NCBI RefSeq assembly: GCF_002933875.1
Contig: NZ_BFAV01000045.1
Coordinates: 111,122-175,121 of the forward strand
Length of the DNA: 64,000 nt
Direction of reading: 5' to 3'
Origin: Desulfocucumis palustris
Lineage (GTDB): Bacteria > Bacillota > Desulfotomaculia > Desulfotomaculales > Desulfocucumaceae
A program made the position numbers and the translations under genes. This document shows positions 42,448 through 50,363 of this stretch, piece after piece. The notes under the pieces were generated by a model, which saw nothing but the letters and a program-made list of their open reading frames with translations, made no database searches and was not told where the DNA came from. Every line of letters starts with the position of its first letter. Position 1 is the stretch's first letter.

Positions 42448-43751
42448 TGCTCACAGCCTTAAGGATTACACTGGCCATCAGCCTGCTTCTATCCTCGGCC
42501 TTTGGTTTTTGCGCCACCCCCGCCGGCGCGGATGCCAGTTATATTCCGGAGGAGGCCGGCGGTGCTTTTGCCGATATTGCCGGTGCCGCGGCCTACCCTG
42601 ATGCTGATTTTTCCCAGTATTCCGGTGAGGACCCGGCAACCCTGGCCGCCTACGATGGAAATCCCGTTTCCGTTGATCTGCGCGGGGTGGATTTGAAGGA
42701 CGCCCTTTCCGCCCTGGCCATTCAAATGGGTGTGAATATAATAATCGCCGGGGATGAGAACCAGCAGGTGACCATTCAGCTAAAAGACGTCACCCCCAGG
42801 CAGGCCATGGAAATCATCATTAACAGCAAGGGTATGGATTATCTGGAGGAAGGCGGTATTATCGTGGTTGGAGATATCGGCAGCCTTCAGAAAAATTTCT
42901 TCAGCCAGATGATCTACACCCGTTATGATACCCTGTACATGCCCGGGGAGGAAATTCAGAAAGCCCTGGAAGAGCTTGGCTATCCGCATAAAAGCATCAT
43001 CAGCAAGGCCAACCCCAACTTTATACTGGTGGAGGGCACGGCCCAGACCCTTAAAAAAGTGAGTGAGCTGATTTACACCGTGGACACCGAGGATAATGTT
43101 CCCTCCCTGGATTACAGGTCCGCCACCTTAAGCTGGATATCGCCGGTCAGGGCGGCGGAACTGCTGGAAAAAGCCGGCTTTAAACTGAACCGTTACATAG
43201 AGCTGGATAACAGGCTGCTGGTGTTTGACCGGGAATTATTCAGCCACTGGGACCAGGTGGAGGGGTTTCTGAAACAGGTGGATTTACCCCAGGCGGCCAG
43301 GGAAAAAACCTTTGTCTACCAGTTAAAGAACGTGGCGGCCAGGGATGCCGAGGAGAGACTGAAAAAATTTGATTTCGGCAAGGAAATAAAAACAATCCCC
43401 TACCAAAACCCGGAACTAAGCCGGGAGATTATGATTATCTGCCCTCCCGCCGTGGAAAAGGAAGTGCGCTCCGCCCTGGCCGCCATAGACCAGACCCGGC
43501 TGAAGATAAAGGCGCCCATTGCAATCATCAAGGGCGACCGGGCCAACCAGGCCGCCAGCTCCCTGCGCAGCCTGCTAAGCCAGTTAAGCGGAGTGTCGGT
43601 GGGCAACATGGGCATTTCTAGCAATTTGTCGGGGGATAAAAACAACCCAATTTACATATTGTGGGCGGAGGAAACCCCGGACAAGGTGCAGATGCTCAAG
43701 GATATGTTTGAGCAAATGAAGTTGGAGGAAGGGGGCGGGGAAGGGGAATAA
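42444..43751 (+). CDS. secretin-like protein without the outer-membrane barrel (PilQ N-domains only)
   Basis: 435 aa with an N-terminal signal peptide (about 1-25, LRITLAISLLLSSAFGFCA). An STN/N0 domain follows at about 72-130 with VSVDLRGVDLKDALSALAIQMGVNI, and then two or three N1-type ring-building domains, e.g. KANPNFILVEGTAQTLKKVSELI and VYQLKNVAARDAEERLKKF. The normal C-terminal secretin barrel domain is absent: the frame ends after LKDMFEQMKLEEGGGEGE with a natural stop. That fits a cell with a single membrane. ATG 42444 overlaps the PilP-like gene (ATGA); GGAGG is 6 nt upstream. Confidence 0.8.
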   Translation: MMLTALRITLAISLLLSSAFGFCATPAGADASYIPEEAGGAFADIAGAAAYPDADFSQYSGEDPATLAAYDGNPVSVDLRGVDLKDALSALAIQMGVNIIIAGDENQQVTIQLKDVTPRQAMEIIINSKGMDYLEEGGIIVVGDIGSLQKNFFSQMIYTRYDTLYMPGEEIQKALEELGYPHKSIISKANPNFILVEGTAQTLKKVSELIYTVDTEDNVPSLDYRSATLSWISPVRAAELLEKAGFKLNRYIELDNRLLVFDRELFSHWDQVEGFLKQVDLPQAAREKTFVYQLKNVAARDAEERLKKFDFGKEIKTIPYQNPELSREIMIICPPAVEKEVRSALAAIDQTRLKIKAPIAIIKGDRANQAASSLRSLLSQLSGVSVGNMGISSNLSGDKNNPIYILWAEETPDKVQMLKDMFEQMKLEEGGGEGE

Positions 43752-43947
43752 AATTGTGATAAAAAACAATATGCTGCTTTGGTATAAAGAAATATCCCTG
43801 ATAATTACCATAAATATGACTTAATTATTGTTTTATGAAAAAATTTTTTATAGCCGTCTAAAATAATTTATCGACGGTATAACAATTATAGTAAGTTATG
43901 GCAAAGAATATTCGCTTTTAGAAAATTTTAGCGAGGGGGTGAATTTA
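43752..43947. other. AT-rich intergenic region upstream of pilA
   Basis: Very A/T-rich; CCGTC...GACGG (43854-43878) can form a loop. Promoter-like words (TTGTTT, TATAGC, TATAAC) occur but with poor spacing. This is the natural place for a promoter read by the operon's own sigma factor, which would not look like a sigma-A site. No coding sequence here. Confidence 0.4.
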
Positions 43948-44349
43948 ATGTTCAAAAACATGAGCAATAAACTGAAAAACCGTAAAGGCTTCACTTTGGT
44001 GGAACTGATGGTGGTTGTAGTCGTTATTGGTATCTTGGCGGCGATTGCAATTCCGCAGTTTACGGGGGCTAAGGATGCTGCCACATATGCCGCTGTAAAA
44101 GCAAATCTAAAGAATATTGACAGCGCAGTGGCTCAGTATGCAGCATTGCATAATGTAGCAATAGCTGATGTTGAAACAGATGATGCGAAGGAAATATTAA
44201 CACAATGGCCCGATGGCTCGCCTGCTGCCGATTATACGTATGGTGTTAATGATTCCGGTGTAGCAGAGATTACAGCAATTGGTACCGGAGCACCCACGGA
44301 TCTTGCAACTGGTGATACATTTGCATCGATCACGGCTGACGGTCACTAA
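43948..44349 (+). CDS. pilA: major type IV pilin
   Basis: Prepilin of 133 aa. The leader MFKNMSNKLKNRKG ends in G|FTLVELMVVVVVIGILAAIAIPQF, a perfect type III signal sequence with Glu at +5, cleaved after Gly14. The mature pilin has about 119 residues: the long hydrophobic helix, the amphipathic part (KDAATYAAVKANLKNIDSAV) and a small, Ala/Thr/Asp-rich head without cysteines. The start is ATG 43948, 6 nt after GAGGGGGTG; the earlier GTG 43939 lies within that site. The gene is AT-richer than its upstream neighbours. Confidence 0.93.
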   Translation: MFKNMSNKLKNRKGFTLVELMVVVVVIGILAAIAIPQFTGAKDAATYAAVKANLKNIDSAVAQYAALHNVAIADVETDDAKEILTQWPDGSPAADYTYGVNDSGVAEITAIGTGAPTDLATGDTFASITADGH

Positions 44350-44380
44350 TTTTGAAGAGACGGGAAAAAGACAAGGGAAA

Positions 44381-44403
44381 GACAAGGGGACGGTTCTCCT
44401 GTC
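44381..44403. repeat. dispersed palindromic repeat, copy 3 (short form)
   Basis: GACA...TGTC arms around AGGGGACGGTTCTCC; core identical to the copies at 10377 and 12903. Lies just after pilA. Confidence 0.65.
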
Positions 44404-44568
44404 TGGCCAAGACGGTGGAAGGGATGGTGCCGACCACCTTATGCCGAATGGAGCCGGCTTCCCCTGCTGCCGTCTAAAATTCCGGTTGGAAAATTGACTG
44501 GAAATCATATCCTTTAACTTACTCAGCCTACTTGACGGAATGTTTAAAATGAAATAAGTGTCAAAAGA

Positions 44569-44605
44569 GCGCCTCCTACCGAAAAAGACGGCAGGGGGCG
44601 TTTTT
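44569..44605 (+). terminator. Rho-independent terminator downstream of pilA
   Basis: CGCCTCCTACCG pairs with CGGCAGGGGGCG (one mismatch and G-U pairs), followed by TTTTT. It would separate the major pilin transcript from the minor pilin genes. Confidence 0.75.
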
Positions 44606-44944
44606 AGAAAGAGGCCCTTTTAAAACCACTTACTTGTACGCCAAAAGCTCCAAAATAGTCGGGGCCGTAAGGCTGGGACGTGATTTGACGGTACCGATAA
44701 TTCTTACGGGAATCTACGCGCCAAAGGGTTCTGCCGGAATCACACACTGGAGAGCGGGAATTCATTCCGCTTTGATAGCGCAAAAAACAGGACAGAAGAA
44801 AATAGTTTTCGGACTTTGGAAACCATTGAAAATAATTCAGGGCCATTATTCAGCAAACGTGGAAGTTCCGCCCGGGTCTGCCGGCGCAATTGGGAAAATG
44901 CCTTTAATGTTAATTTTTAACCTTCGGTAATGGAGGTGTATAAA

Positions 44945-46726
44945 TTGAATTTTAATATTAATAATCAAAGAGGAATAGCCCTGGTTTCAGTTTTAATTTT
45001 TATCACTGTGGCGTCCCTGCTGGGTACTACCGTATGGTACGCCAGCACCAGGGATACTTCGCACGCTAAAAGTGATGAAAATAACACGCAGGCCTATTTC
45101 TTCGCGCGCTCAGGTGTTGAAATGGCCATAAGCCTTATTAAAAGCGGTCATTGTAATGATATGGAGCCGGAAGACAAGGTGGAATTTTATGGGCAGCTTG
45201 ACGGTTCCTTTAGCGAGGAATTAACGGATGATTATAACATTAAATTTGGAATCGAACTGGATGATGCTGACAGATTTATTATTGACTCCATCGGCATTGT
45301 AAGAAATGGAGTAGCCGGGGCCGCAGAAGCACAGAACGAATTAAAATATGCCATTCCCAGGAATGAAATCGATGATTCCGATGGAGGCGGCGGTGATGCC
45401 GGGGGCGGTGAAGGTGATAAATTATGGGCGCTGTTTTCCAATGAATTGATAACCTTAAATGGAAGTGCCGGTATAATTGGAAATGTGGCGACAAACGCCA
45501 CAGCGTCCAATAGTGTGAATTTCGCATATAGCTGTTATATCAATAACGGTAATCTATATATTGGACCCGGAGCCGATTGGCATCAGGTTGTAAAATTTGA
45601 CGGGTGGGAGCGGGGACCGGATACAAACATACCGGATGGCGAGATTATTAACCTTCCGTCATACCGTAATTATCCTCTTCCTGCTTTTCCTGGCTATCCG
45701 GACAATTTGACCTCCAAAGGCACCCTGAGAACAGAACCGGGAAGTATTTCAGGCCGGGTTCAGGACAGTACCGGCAAAGGAGTGGGTGAGGTAACCATTT
45801 ACTTGAGCCCCAGCATTCCCGGCGATAAGGCGAAAACCAGCGTTGAGACAGTTAATAATCCCTCGTGGACGGCCGGTCACGGGACGTGGGCTGTGTATAC
45901 AGGAGACCAGCAGGGAACGGTGATTGTCACCCCCGCCAAGGAGGGCTATACTTTTAATCCGCCGTTCCGAAAGGTGACCGGGCCGGCAAGCGATGTGAAT
46001 TTTGAAGCAACTGAAAATCCCGGCGGTTCTTCTTCCCAGGTCCAGATGGACACCGGGCTGCCCTGGAGCTGGGAAATAGATGAAGACGGTTATTACGACA
46101 CCATTGCGGTTACTGGTGATAGAATGCTGAGTATTAATTTGCAAGGCGGGACACGGATACTCCGGGTGAAAAAACTGGATATTCAACAGGGGAAAATTGT
46201 ATTGGTCGGAGATGGAAAGCTTATATTGTACGTTGAAGAAACCTTCAACTTAAATGGGAGTAGTAAATTAAACCTCGATGGCGATCATAATTCTTTAATC
46301 ATGTTTTTCAATGGCGGCGGCACTTTAAATTTTGCGGGAGCCACACGGTTTGTAGGCTCAATCTATGCGAAAAACGCCAGTGTTTCTATTGCCGGGAGCA
46401 ATAATATAGACGGCAGTATTGTAACAGGCGGTTCCGCTGTATCAGTGACCGGAGCGGCGGATGCCAATCCCATGCTGTTATATTCGCCAAATGCCAGCCT
46501 GACGGTTTCAGGAAGTGGAAAGATTAAGGGTACTGCTGTGGTTAAAAAATGCACTATGGATGGCGCTTCCCGGATAACAGCCGGTACTTCCGCCGATACG
46601 GCTTTTTTAAATTCGCTGCTCTGGGGTCCGGATGGCCCTCCCTCATTATTCTTAAATGAACCGGAACCGCCCCGGGAGCCGTCAGATACAACCTGGCGGG
46701 ACAGAGGCAAGTGGATAAAAATATAG
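44945..46726 (+). CDS. large PilX-like pilus protein with regulatory-like beta domain and C-terminal solenoid
   Basis: 593 aa. Prepilin-like N-terminus NINNQRGIALVSVLIFITVAS (cleavable G|IALVSVLIF with a polar residue instead of Glu+5, as in PilX/GspK minor pilins) followed by ARSGVEMAISLIKSG. Residues about 245-340 form a carboxypeptidase-regulatory-like domain (GSISGRVQDSTGKGVGEVTIYL, ending VNFEAT). The rest (about 385-550) is a right-handed beta-helix-like stretch with repeats such as LNGSSKLNLDG, LNFAGATRFVGS, VSVTGAADANP and LTVSGSGKIKGT, as in DUF7305-type tips. Start is TTG 44945, preceded by GGAGGTG. Confidence 0.75.
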   Translation: MNFNINNQRGIALVSVLIFITVASLLGTTVWYASTRDTSHAKSDENNTQAYFFARSGVEMAISLIKSGHCNDMEPEDKVEFYGQLDGSFSEELTDDYNIKFGIELDDADRFIIDSIGIVRNGVAGAAEAQNELKYAIPRNEIDDSDGGGGDAGGGEGDKLWALFSNELITLNGSAGIIGNVATNATASNSVNFAYSCYINNGNLYIGPGADWHQVVKFDGWERGPDTNIPDGEIINLPSYRNYPLPAFPGYPDNLTSKGTLRTEPGSISGRVQDSTGKGVGEVTIYLSPSIPGDKAKTSVETVNNPSWTAGHGTWAVYTGDQQGTVIVTPAKEGYTFNPPFRKVTGPASDVNFEATENPGGSSSQVQMDTGLPWSWEIDEDGYYDTIAVTGDRMLSINLQGGTRILRVKKLDIQQGKIVLVGDGKLILYVEETFNLNGSSKLNLDGDHNSLIMFFNGGGTLNFAGATRFVGSIYAKNASVSIAGSNNIDGSIVTGGSAVSVTGAADANPMLLYSPNASLTVSGSGKIKGTAVVKKCTMDGASRITAGTSADTAFLNSLLWGPDGPPSLFLNEPEPPREPSDTTWRDRGKWIKI

Positions 46727-46883
46727 CGTATCAGGGATGGTGCGCCAAGATAGGAAAAAGGCGGGTCCATTTTGATTTTTGTGCTTTATGCAAAGTAACA
46801 AAAGTTTAAGTGTCATTGTGCCAGGCAGGCGGTTTGAAGCGGAAAAATCAAACACTATGACAAAAGCGAAGTGATTTTAGGAT

Positions 46884-47276
46884 ATGAAATGGCTTCATAA
46901 TAACAAGGGCCTTACACTGGTGGAATTATTGGTGGCCATGTCGGTGCTTGTTATACTTACTATTGCTTTTACGGCATTCTTCGGGCAGAACATTACAAGT
47001 ATCTCTGAAAGCGGACAGAAAAGCAAAGCTACTGCCGAGGCGGAGAAAAAACTGGAAAGACTGCACCATTCCATGGATGATTATGACAGCGACCCGGAGT
47101 ATGTGAGCAGTGAGAATGTACTTACAAAAAACCCAAACCGGGACAGAAATTTTTCTGTTGACCAAGTGACCTATGTAGACGGTGAAATACAGGGATACAA
47201 AGTAACGGTGGTGGTCTTTTATAAAAATGGAGAGCGTCATGTGACCATGACTTCTTTTATCGAAGGGGGGACATAA
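46884..47276 (+). CDS. minor pseudopilin with type III signal (PilV/GspI-like)
   Basis: 130 aa. MKWLHNNKG|LTLVELLVAMSVLVILTIAF in parts: short positively charged leader, G|LTLVE with Glu+5 and a 20-residue hydrophobic helix, then a small C-terminal domain with charged surface (SDPEYVSSENVLTKNPNRDRN). One of a set of minor pilins that prime pilus assembly. ATG 46884 has only AGGAT just upstream. The following pseudopilin is in the same frame, one stop codon later. Confidence 0.8.
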   Translation: MKWLHNNKGLTLVELLVAMSVLVILTIAFTAFFGQNITSISESGQKSKATAEAEKKLERLHHSMDDYDSDPEYVSSENVLTKNPNRDRNFSVDQVTYVDGEIQGYKVTVVVFYKNGERHVTMTSFIEGGT

Positions 47277-47834
47277 ATAATATCTTCATTTCTTAAAGAA
47301 GAAAAGGGAATCACCTTGGTCGAATTGATGATTACTATGGCAATATTGGTTATAGTGCTGGCCGTGGGATACTCCTTCGACTATTATGTGAGCAAATCCT
47401 ATACCGTTGCTTCCAGTCAGACGGAGCTACAGCTCAAAGTTCGGATGGCCACAGAACTTATTAAGGATAAGGCCCATTTCGCGGATTATATGAAAATTTT
47501 GGAGGATGATTCCAATGTTATAGGCCAGCTTGACCAGAACTATGACCAAGCTATCTATGTAGAAGATGGCTCTTTAATATACTATAAGGATGGAACCGCT
47601 ACGAATTTTGGAAACATTTCTGACAACGTAAGATTAGAAATAGATTTTAATGAATTAGATGAATTTTTTCTATCGTATAACGTGAGGGGACATATTGACG
47701 GCGAACAAACTTACGAAATAAGTTCGGAGATACAAAAGAACATTGAAGATTACGGACCTATTGTAAAGGATTTCGGGGACGAAAACAGCACGGGCAAGGC
47801 TGTCATCTTTGGTTTTGATGACGCAGAGCCGTAG
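47277..47834 (+). CDS. minor pseudopilin with no standard start codon (PilW/GspJ-like)
   Basis: Reading frame of about 185 codons right after the preceding TAA. It reads SSFLKEEKG|ITLVELMITMAILVIVLAVG, a good type III prepilin signal with Glu+5, followed by a 120-residue domain. The leader has no ATG, GTG, TTG or CTG in frame upstream of the cleavage site except CTT; the first codons after the stop are ATA ATA TCT TCA. GAAGGGGGG stands 6-9 nt before the ATA. TTG 47316 would remove the leader. The gene may start at ATA, by readthrough/coupling, or hide a base error. Confidence 0.65.
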   Translation: MISSFLKEEKGITLVELMITMAILVIVLAVGYSFDYYVSKSYTVASSQTELQLKVRMATELIKDKAHFADYMKILEDDSNVIGQLDQNYDQAIYVEDGSLIYYKDGTATNFGNISDNVRLEIDFNELDEFFLSYNVRGHIDGEQTYEISSEIQKNIEDYGPIVKDFGDENSTGKAVIFGFDDAEP

Positions 47835-47838
47835 GGGC

Positions 47839-47869
47839 GCAGGCGCAATTTTGCCTGCGTCAATTTTTT
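47839..47869 (+). terminator. Rho-independent terminator after the minor pilin genes
   Basis: CGCAGGC/GCCTGCG, 7-bp stem and 7-nt loop (GCAATTT), then TCAATTTTTT. It overlaps the end of the pseudogene fragment on the opposite strand. Confidence 0.7.
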
Positions 47870-47950
47870 GCCGAAAGTCCGGCCAGGCAATATTGAAAAT
47901 CATCATTGCCGGTTACACTGCTTTTCAAGGCGTCCGCCCAAAGCCGATGA
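47860..47950 (-). pseudogene. 3'-end fragment of a second secreted repeat-protein gene
   Basis: On the reverse strand LWADALKSSVTGNDDFQYCL and GLSAKN then stop match the C-terminus of the 403-aa repeat protein (WWADTLKSSETSNDDFQYYL, KLAAKN). The DNA copies (47847-47950 and about 48783-48895) agree at roughly four of five bases by eye, including the non-coding tail. Only the last 27 or so codons remain. Confidence 0.75.
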
Positions 47951-48032
47951 ATTCATGACCACAATAAAATAATAGCAGGCTTTTAAGCGCGATATTTTTT
48001 AAGGACCAGTTTCAACAGATAATAATAAGTAT

Positions 48033-48434
48033 CTAATCAACCCAGTTTTGCAGTGTTAAACTGGGTATTCTTTTAAATTCATTAGTATTATTGGTTACTA
48101 AAATCAGACTTTCAGAAAGCGCATGCGCGGCAATTAATAAATCATAAGCCCCAATAATCTGCCCTTTTTTCTCAAGCGTCGCGCGAATTTCCCCGGAAAT
48201 AGCAGCAGCTTTTTCGGAGAAGGGCAGTATTTCTAAGGGTGATAAAAAGCTGGTTAAAGCAATTTTATTTTTTTCCCTGTGTTGACTTTTTTCAACCCCG
48301 TATTCAAGTTCAGCCAGTGTAATTGTAGAAATACATACATCCCCTATGTCCAGCCTTTTTAAAGTTTCTACTACTTTGATGGGTTTCTTCTTGATTATAT
48401 AAATACATATGTTTGTATCAAGCATATATCTCAA
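48033..48434 (-). CDS. vapC: type II toxin, PIN-domain endoribonuclease VapC
   Basis: 133 aa, RNase that cuts tRNA or rRNA when freed from its antitoxin. PIN-domain acidic residues: the Asp in YMLDTNICIYIIKKK, the Glu in ITLAELEYG, the Asp in GAYDLLIAAHA, and TNNTNEF at the fourth site (with Asn for the last Asp). The start is TTG 48434 right after the vapB stop; ATG 48425 is the alternative. Two-gene operon with vapB. Confidence 0.9.
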   Translation of the reverse strand: MRYMLDTNICIYIIKKKPIKVVETLKRLDIGDVCISTITLAELEYGVEKSQHREKNKIALTSFLSPLEILPFSEKAAAISGEIRATLEKKGQIIGAYDLLIAAHALSESLILVTNNTNEFKRIPSLTLQNWVD

Positions 48435-48662
48435 TTAAAGATCATCCCGTCCTTGTGTGATTGGTTGCTTTCTATCAGATAAGAAGTCGTCTGAGAAATT
48501 TTTTAAACTGGACTCAAGATTCTTCCACGCGCTATCTTTGGGGATCAACAGTACTATATCGTTAATTCTTCTAACAAATACCTCGGAATCCTTAAAGCGG
48601 TATTCTTTTGGTAATCGTACAGCCTGGCTCCGGCCATTCTCAAATATTTTAGCAATGTCCAT
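48435..48662 (-). CDS. vapB: type II antitoxin VapB (AbrB-like)
   Basis: 75 aa. N-terminal swapped-hairpin fold of the AbrB/MazE type: MDIAKIFENGRSQAVRLPKE and KDSEVFVRRINDIVLLIP, a pattern common for VapB; the C-terminal acidic and aromatic tail (LESSLKNFSDDFLSD) would wrap the toxin. ATG 48662 after AGGGGGGT. The pair will autoregulate; A/T-rich DNA with inverted words lies upstream. It sits between two copies of a gene end, so it was probably acquired by insertion. Confidence 0.88.
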   Translation of the reverse strand: MDIAKIFENGRSQAVRLPKEYRFKDSEVFVRRINDIVLLIPKDSAWKNLESSLKNFSDDFLSDRKQPITQGRDDL

Positions 48663-48798
48663 AAAAACCCCCCTAAAATATATAAGATATATACCATAGT
48701 ATATATCCAAATGGAAACAATGTCAAAAAAAATCAAAATAGCCGCTATACAATCTTTATAATTTTTTCCTCGGGAACTCACGCGCAATTCTGCCCGGG

Positions 48799-50010
48799 TC
48801 AGTTTTTTGCCGCCAGCTTTGCCAGGTAATATTGAAAGTCATCATTGCTGGTTTCGCTGCTTTTCAGGGTATCCGCCCACCAGCCGGCTATGATGAATCC
48901 GCCGTCCGCGGTTTGCCGCACCGGGAAGTTCTCGTTAAATTTACGGTTTTCCAGGGTATATTCCTTGAGCTTTTCCCCGCCGGCGCTTATCCTGACCAGT
49001 AAAAAGGAGGGGTTTGGGGAATTTGCGGAAGTGCTCCAGCCGGCTGCCAGGTATTCGCCTTCAGGGGTTTGCCGGACCCATTTGCCTGTGCTCCAGTCAT
49101 TTATGACCAGGTTTCTTTCCCACAGTTTATTGCCCAACTGATCGGTTTTAAGCAGGTAGAGGTCAAAGTTGCCGTTGCTGAAAGATGATGTTTGTCCGGT
49201 CACAATGAAGCCCCCATCGGAAGTCTGCTCCACCATGCCGGCGGTATCCCAGCCCGGGCCGCCGTAGTTTTTTTCCCAGAGTTTATTGCCTTCAGGATCT
49301 GTTTTTAGCAGATAGGCGTTATAGCCGCCTGCCGCCGAAAAGGTTTTGCCGGCCACTATATAGCCCCCGTCCCCGGTTTGGCTGACCCAGGCCCCGGAGT
49401 CGGTGTCAGGTCCTCCGAAAGCCCTTTCCCATATTTTATTGCCGTCTTTATTTATTTTTATCAGATATACATCAACATTGCCATTTTCCGGGGAGCCGGT
49501 TTCGCCGGTTATGACGTAGTCCCCTTCCCGGGTCTTACTGATGCAGGCGGCCGTGTCGTCGTTATCTCCGCCGTAATTTCTTTCCCACAGCTTGTTGCCC
49601 GAGGCATCGGTTTTTACCAGGTATACATCCGTATTGGCCAGGACGGAGTAGGGCTTGGGTGTCTCTCCGGCTATCAGGTAACCGCCGTCGGAGGTTTGCA
49701 GCACCGCCGAGCCGCAGTCGTCCCCGGCGCCGCCGTAAATTTTTTGCCATTGCAAAAGCCCCAGGGAGTCCAGCTTCAGGAGTGCCGCGTTATAGTATGA
49801 TGCTTCGGAATTATTCGCCGGGAGGGATTTGCCGGTTACTATGTATCCTCCGTCGGAGGTCTGGCAGGCCGCGTAAGCCATGTCTATTTTGGGGGAGCCG
49901 AAATACTTCTCCCATTCCAGATTCATGCCCTCCCGGGCTACGGCCGGGGTCACGGCCATGATAAATGCGAATAATGTAAAAATGCAGAAAAATATTCTTT
50001 TGACCAACAA
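48799..50010 (-). CDS. secreted repeat protein (QTSDGGY repeats, beta-propeller-like)
   Basis: 403 aa with signal peptide (about 1-26, cleaved after VTPAVA). Seven repeats of about 50-55 aa with the core QTSDGGYIVTG, followed by VDVYLVKTD..GNKLWE. The repeat type is well known in lists of outer-surface and archaeal proteins (delta-60-like) and likely forms a beta propeller; function unknown. Cysteine-poor, exported beyond the membrane. TTG start (50010) after GGGGGAGG. Its 3' end is duplicated at 47860-47950, on the other side of vapBC. Confidence 0.75.
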   Translation of the reverse strand: MLVKRIFFCIFTLFAFIMAVTPAVAREGMNLEWEKYFGSPKIDMAYAACQTSDGGYIVTGKSLPANNSEASYYNAALLKLDSLGLLQWQKIYGGAGDDCGSAVLQTSDGGYLIAGETPKPYSVLANTDVYLVKTDASGNKLWERNYGGDNDDTAACISKTREGDYVITGETGSPENGNVDVYLIKINKDGNKIWERAFGGPDTDSGAWVSQTGDGGYIVAGKTFSAAGGYNAYLLKTDPEGNKLWEKNYGGPGWDTAGMVEQTSDGGFIVTGQTSSFSNGNFDLYLLKTDQLGNKLWERNLVINDWSTGKWVRQTPEGEYLAAGWSTSANSPNPSFLLVRISAGGEKLKEYTLENRKFNENFPVRQTADGGFIIAGWWADTLKSSETSNDDFQYYLAKLAAKN

Positions 50011-50041
50011 TTTTACCTCCCCCGGCCATTTAGTGGAGTAA

Positions 50042-50287
50042 TTATAATTTTACCATTCCCGCTGCTTCTTTTTCCAGTTCCCGCAGTTTATCCTCCCTGC
50101 CGAACACTATCAGTATGTCTTCCGGCTGAATTATCTCCCCGGGCTCCGGATTGGCTATTATCACGTCGTTTCTTAAAAGCGCCAGCAGCTGGGTATTAAA
50201 ATCTTCCCTGAGCCGGGAATTTTTTAATTCCCGGTGAGCCAGGGAGGAAGAATTGCTTATTCTTATTTCTTCCAGTTCATAGCTGAC
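50042..50287 (-). pseudogene. orphan TrkA-C (RCK-C) domain fragment
   Basis: The reverse frame reads ELEEIRISNSSSLAHRELKN, then NTQLLALLRNDVIIANPEPG, then EIIQPEDILIVFGREDKLREL. This is a complete TrkA-C domain, the C-terminal regulatory module of potassium or other ion transport proteins, but the RCK-N or transporter part that should precede it is missing: the frame closes at a TAA 84 codons upstream with no start. It is a remnant of a deleted gene. Confidence 0.7.
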
Positions 50288-50363
50288 TTAGATGTCAACA
50301 CCCCAAAATATTATACACTATTCGGGGAGTTTCGCGGTATGGGGTATTATGGCTTGAATGTGC
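50288..50363. other. junction sequence with a CCCC/GGGG loop
   Basis: Short region between the TrkA-C fragment and the coiled-coil gene. CCCC (50301-50304) and GGGG (50325-50328) flank an AT-rich loop. The word TGTCAACACCCC at 50293 looks like an insertion-element end, a weak hint only. No gene seen. Confidence 0.3.

Larger units (their letters stand above)
44350..44944. other. non-coding region between pilA and the PilX-like gene
   Basis: About 595 nt. It holds the palindromic repeat at 44381-44403, a terminator (44569-44605) and then hairpins at CCGTAAG/CTTACGG (44666-44717) and AGCGG/CCGCT around GAATTC (44754-44774). A 98-codon open frame at 44634 begins with TTG and has no ribosome site or recognisable motif; I do not accept it as a gene. 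The structured part could be a leader of the following gene. Confidence 0.5.

Noticed and set aside
43896..43915. Possible sigma-54 promoter before pilA (TGGCA...TCGCT)
   Set aside because: The spacing between the GG and GC elements is 12 instead of 10, and no sigma-54 activator gene is near.
44634..44930. Open frame of 98 codons between pilA and the PilX-like gene
   Set aside because: TTG start without a ribosome site, no recognisable motif, and it spans hairpins that suggest non-coding RNA; reported as intergenic.
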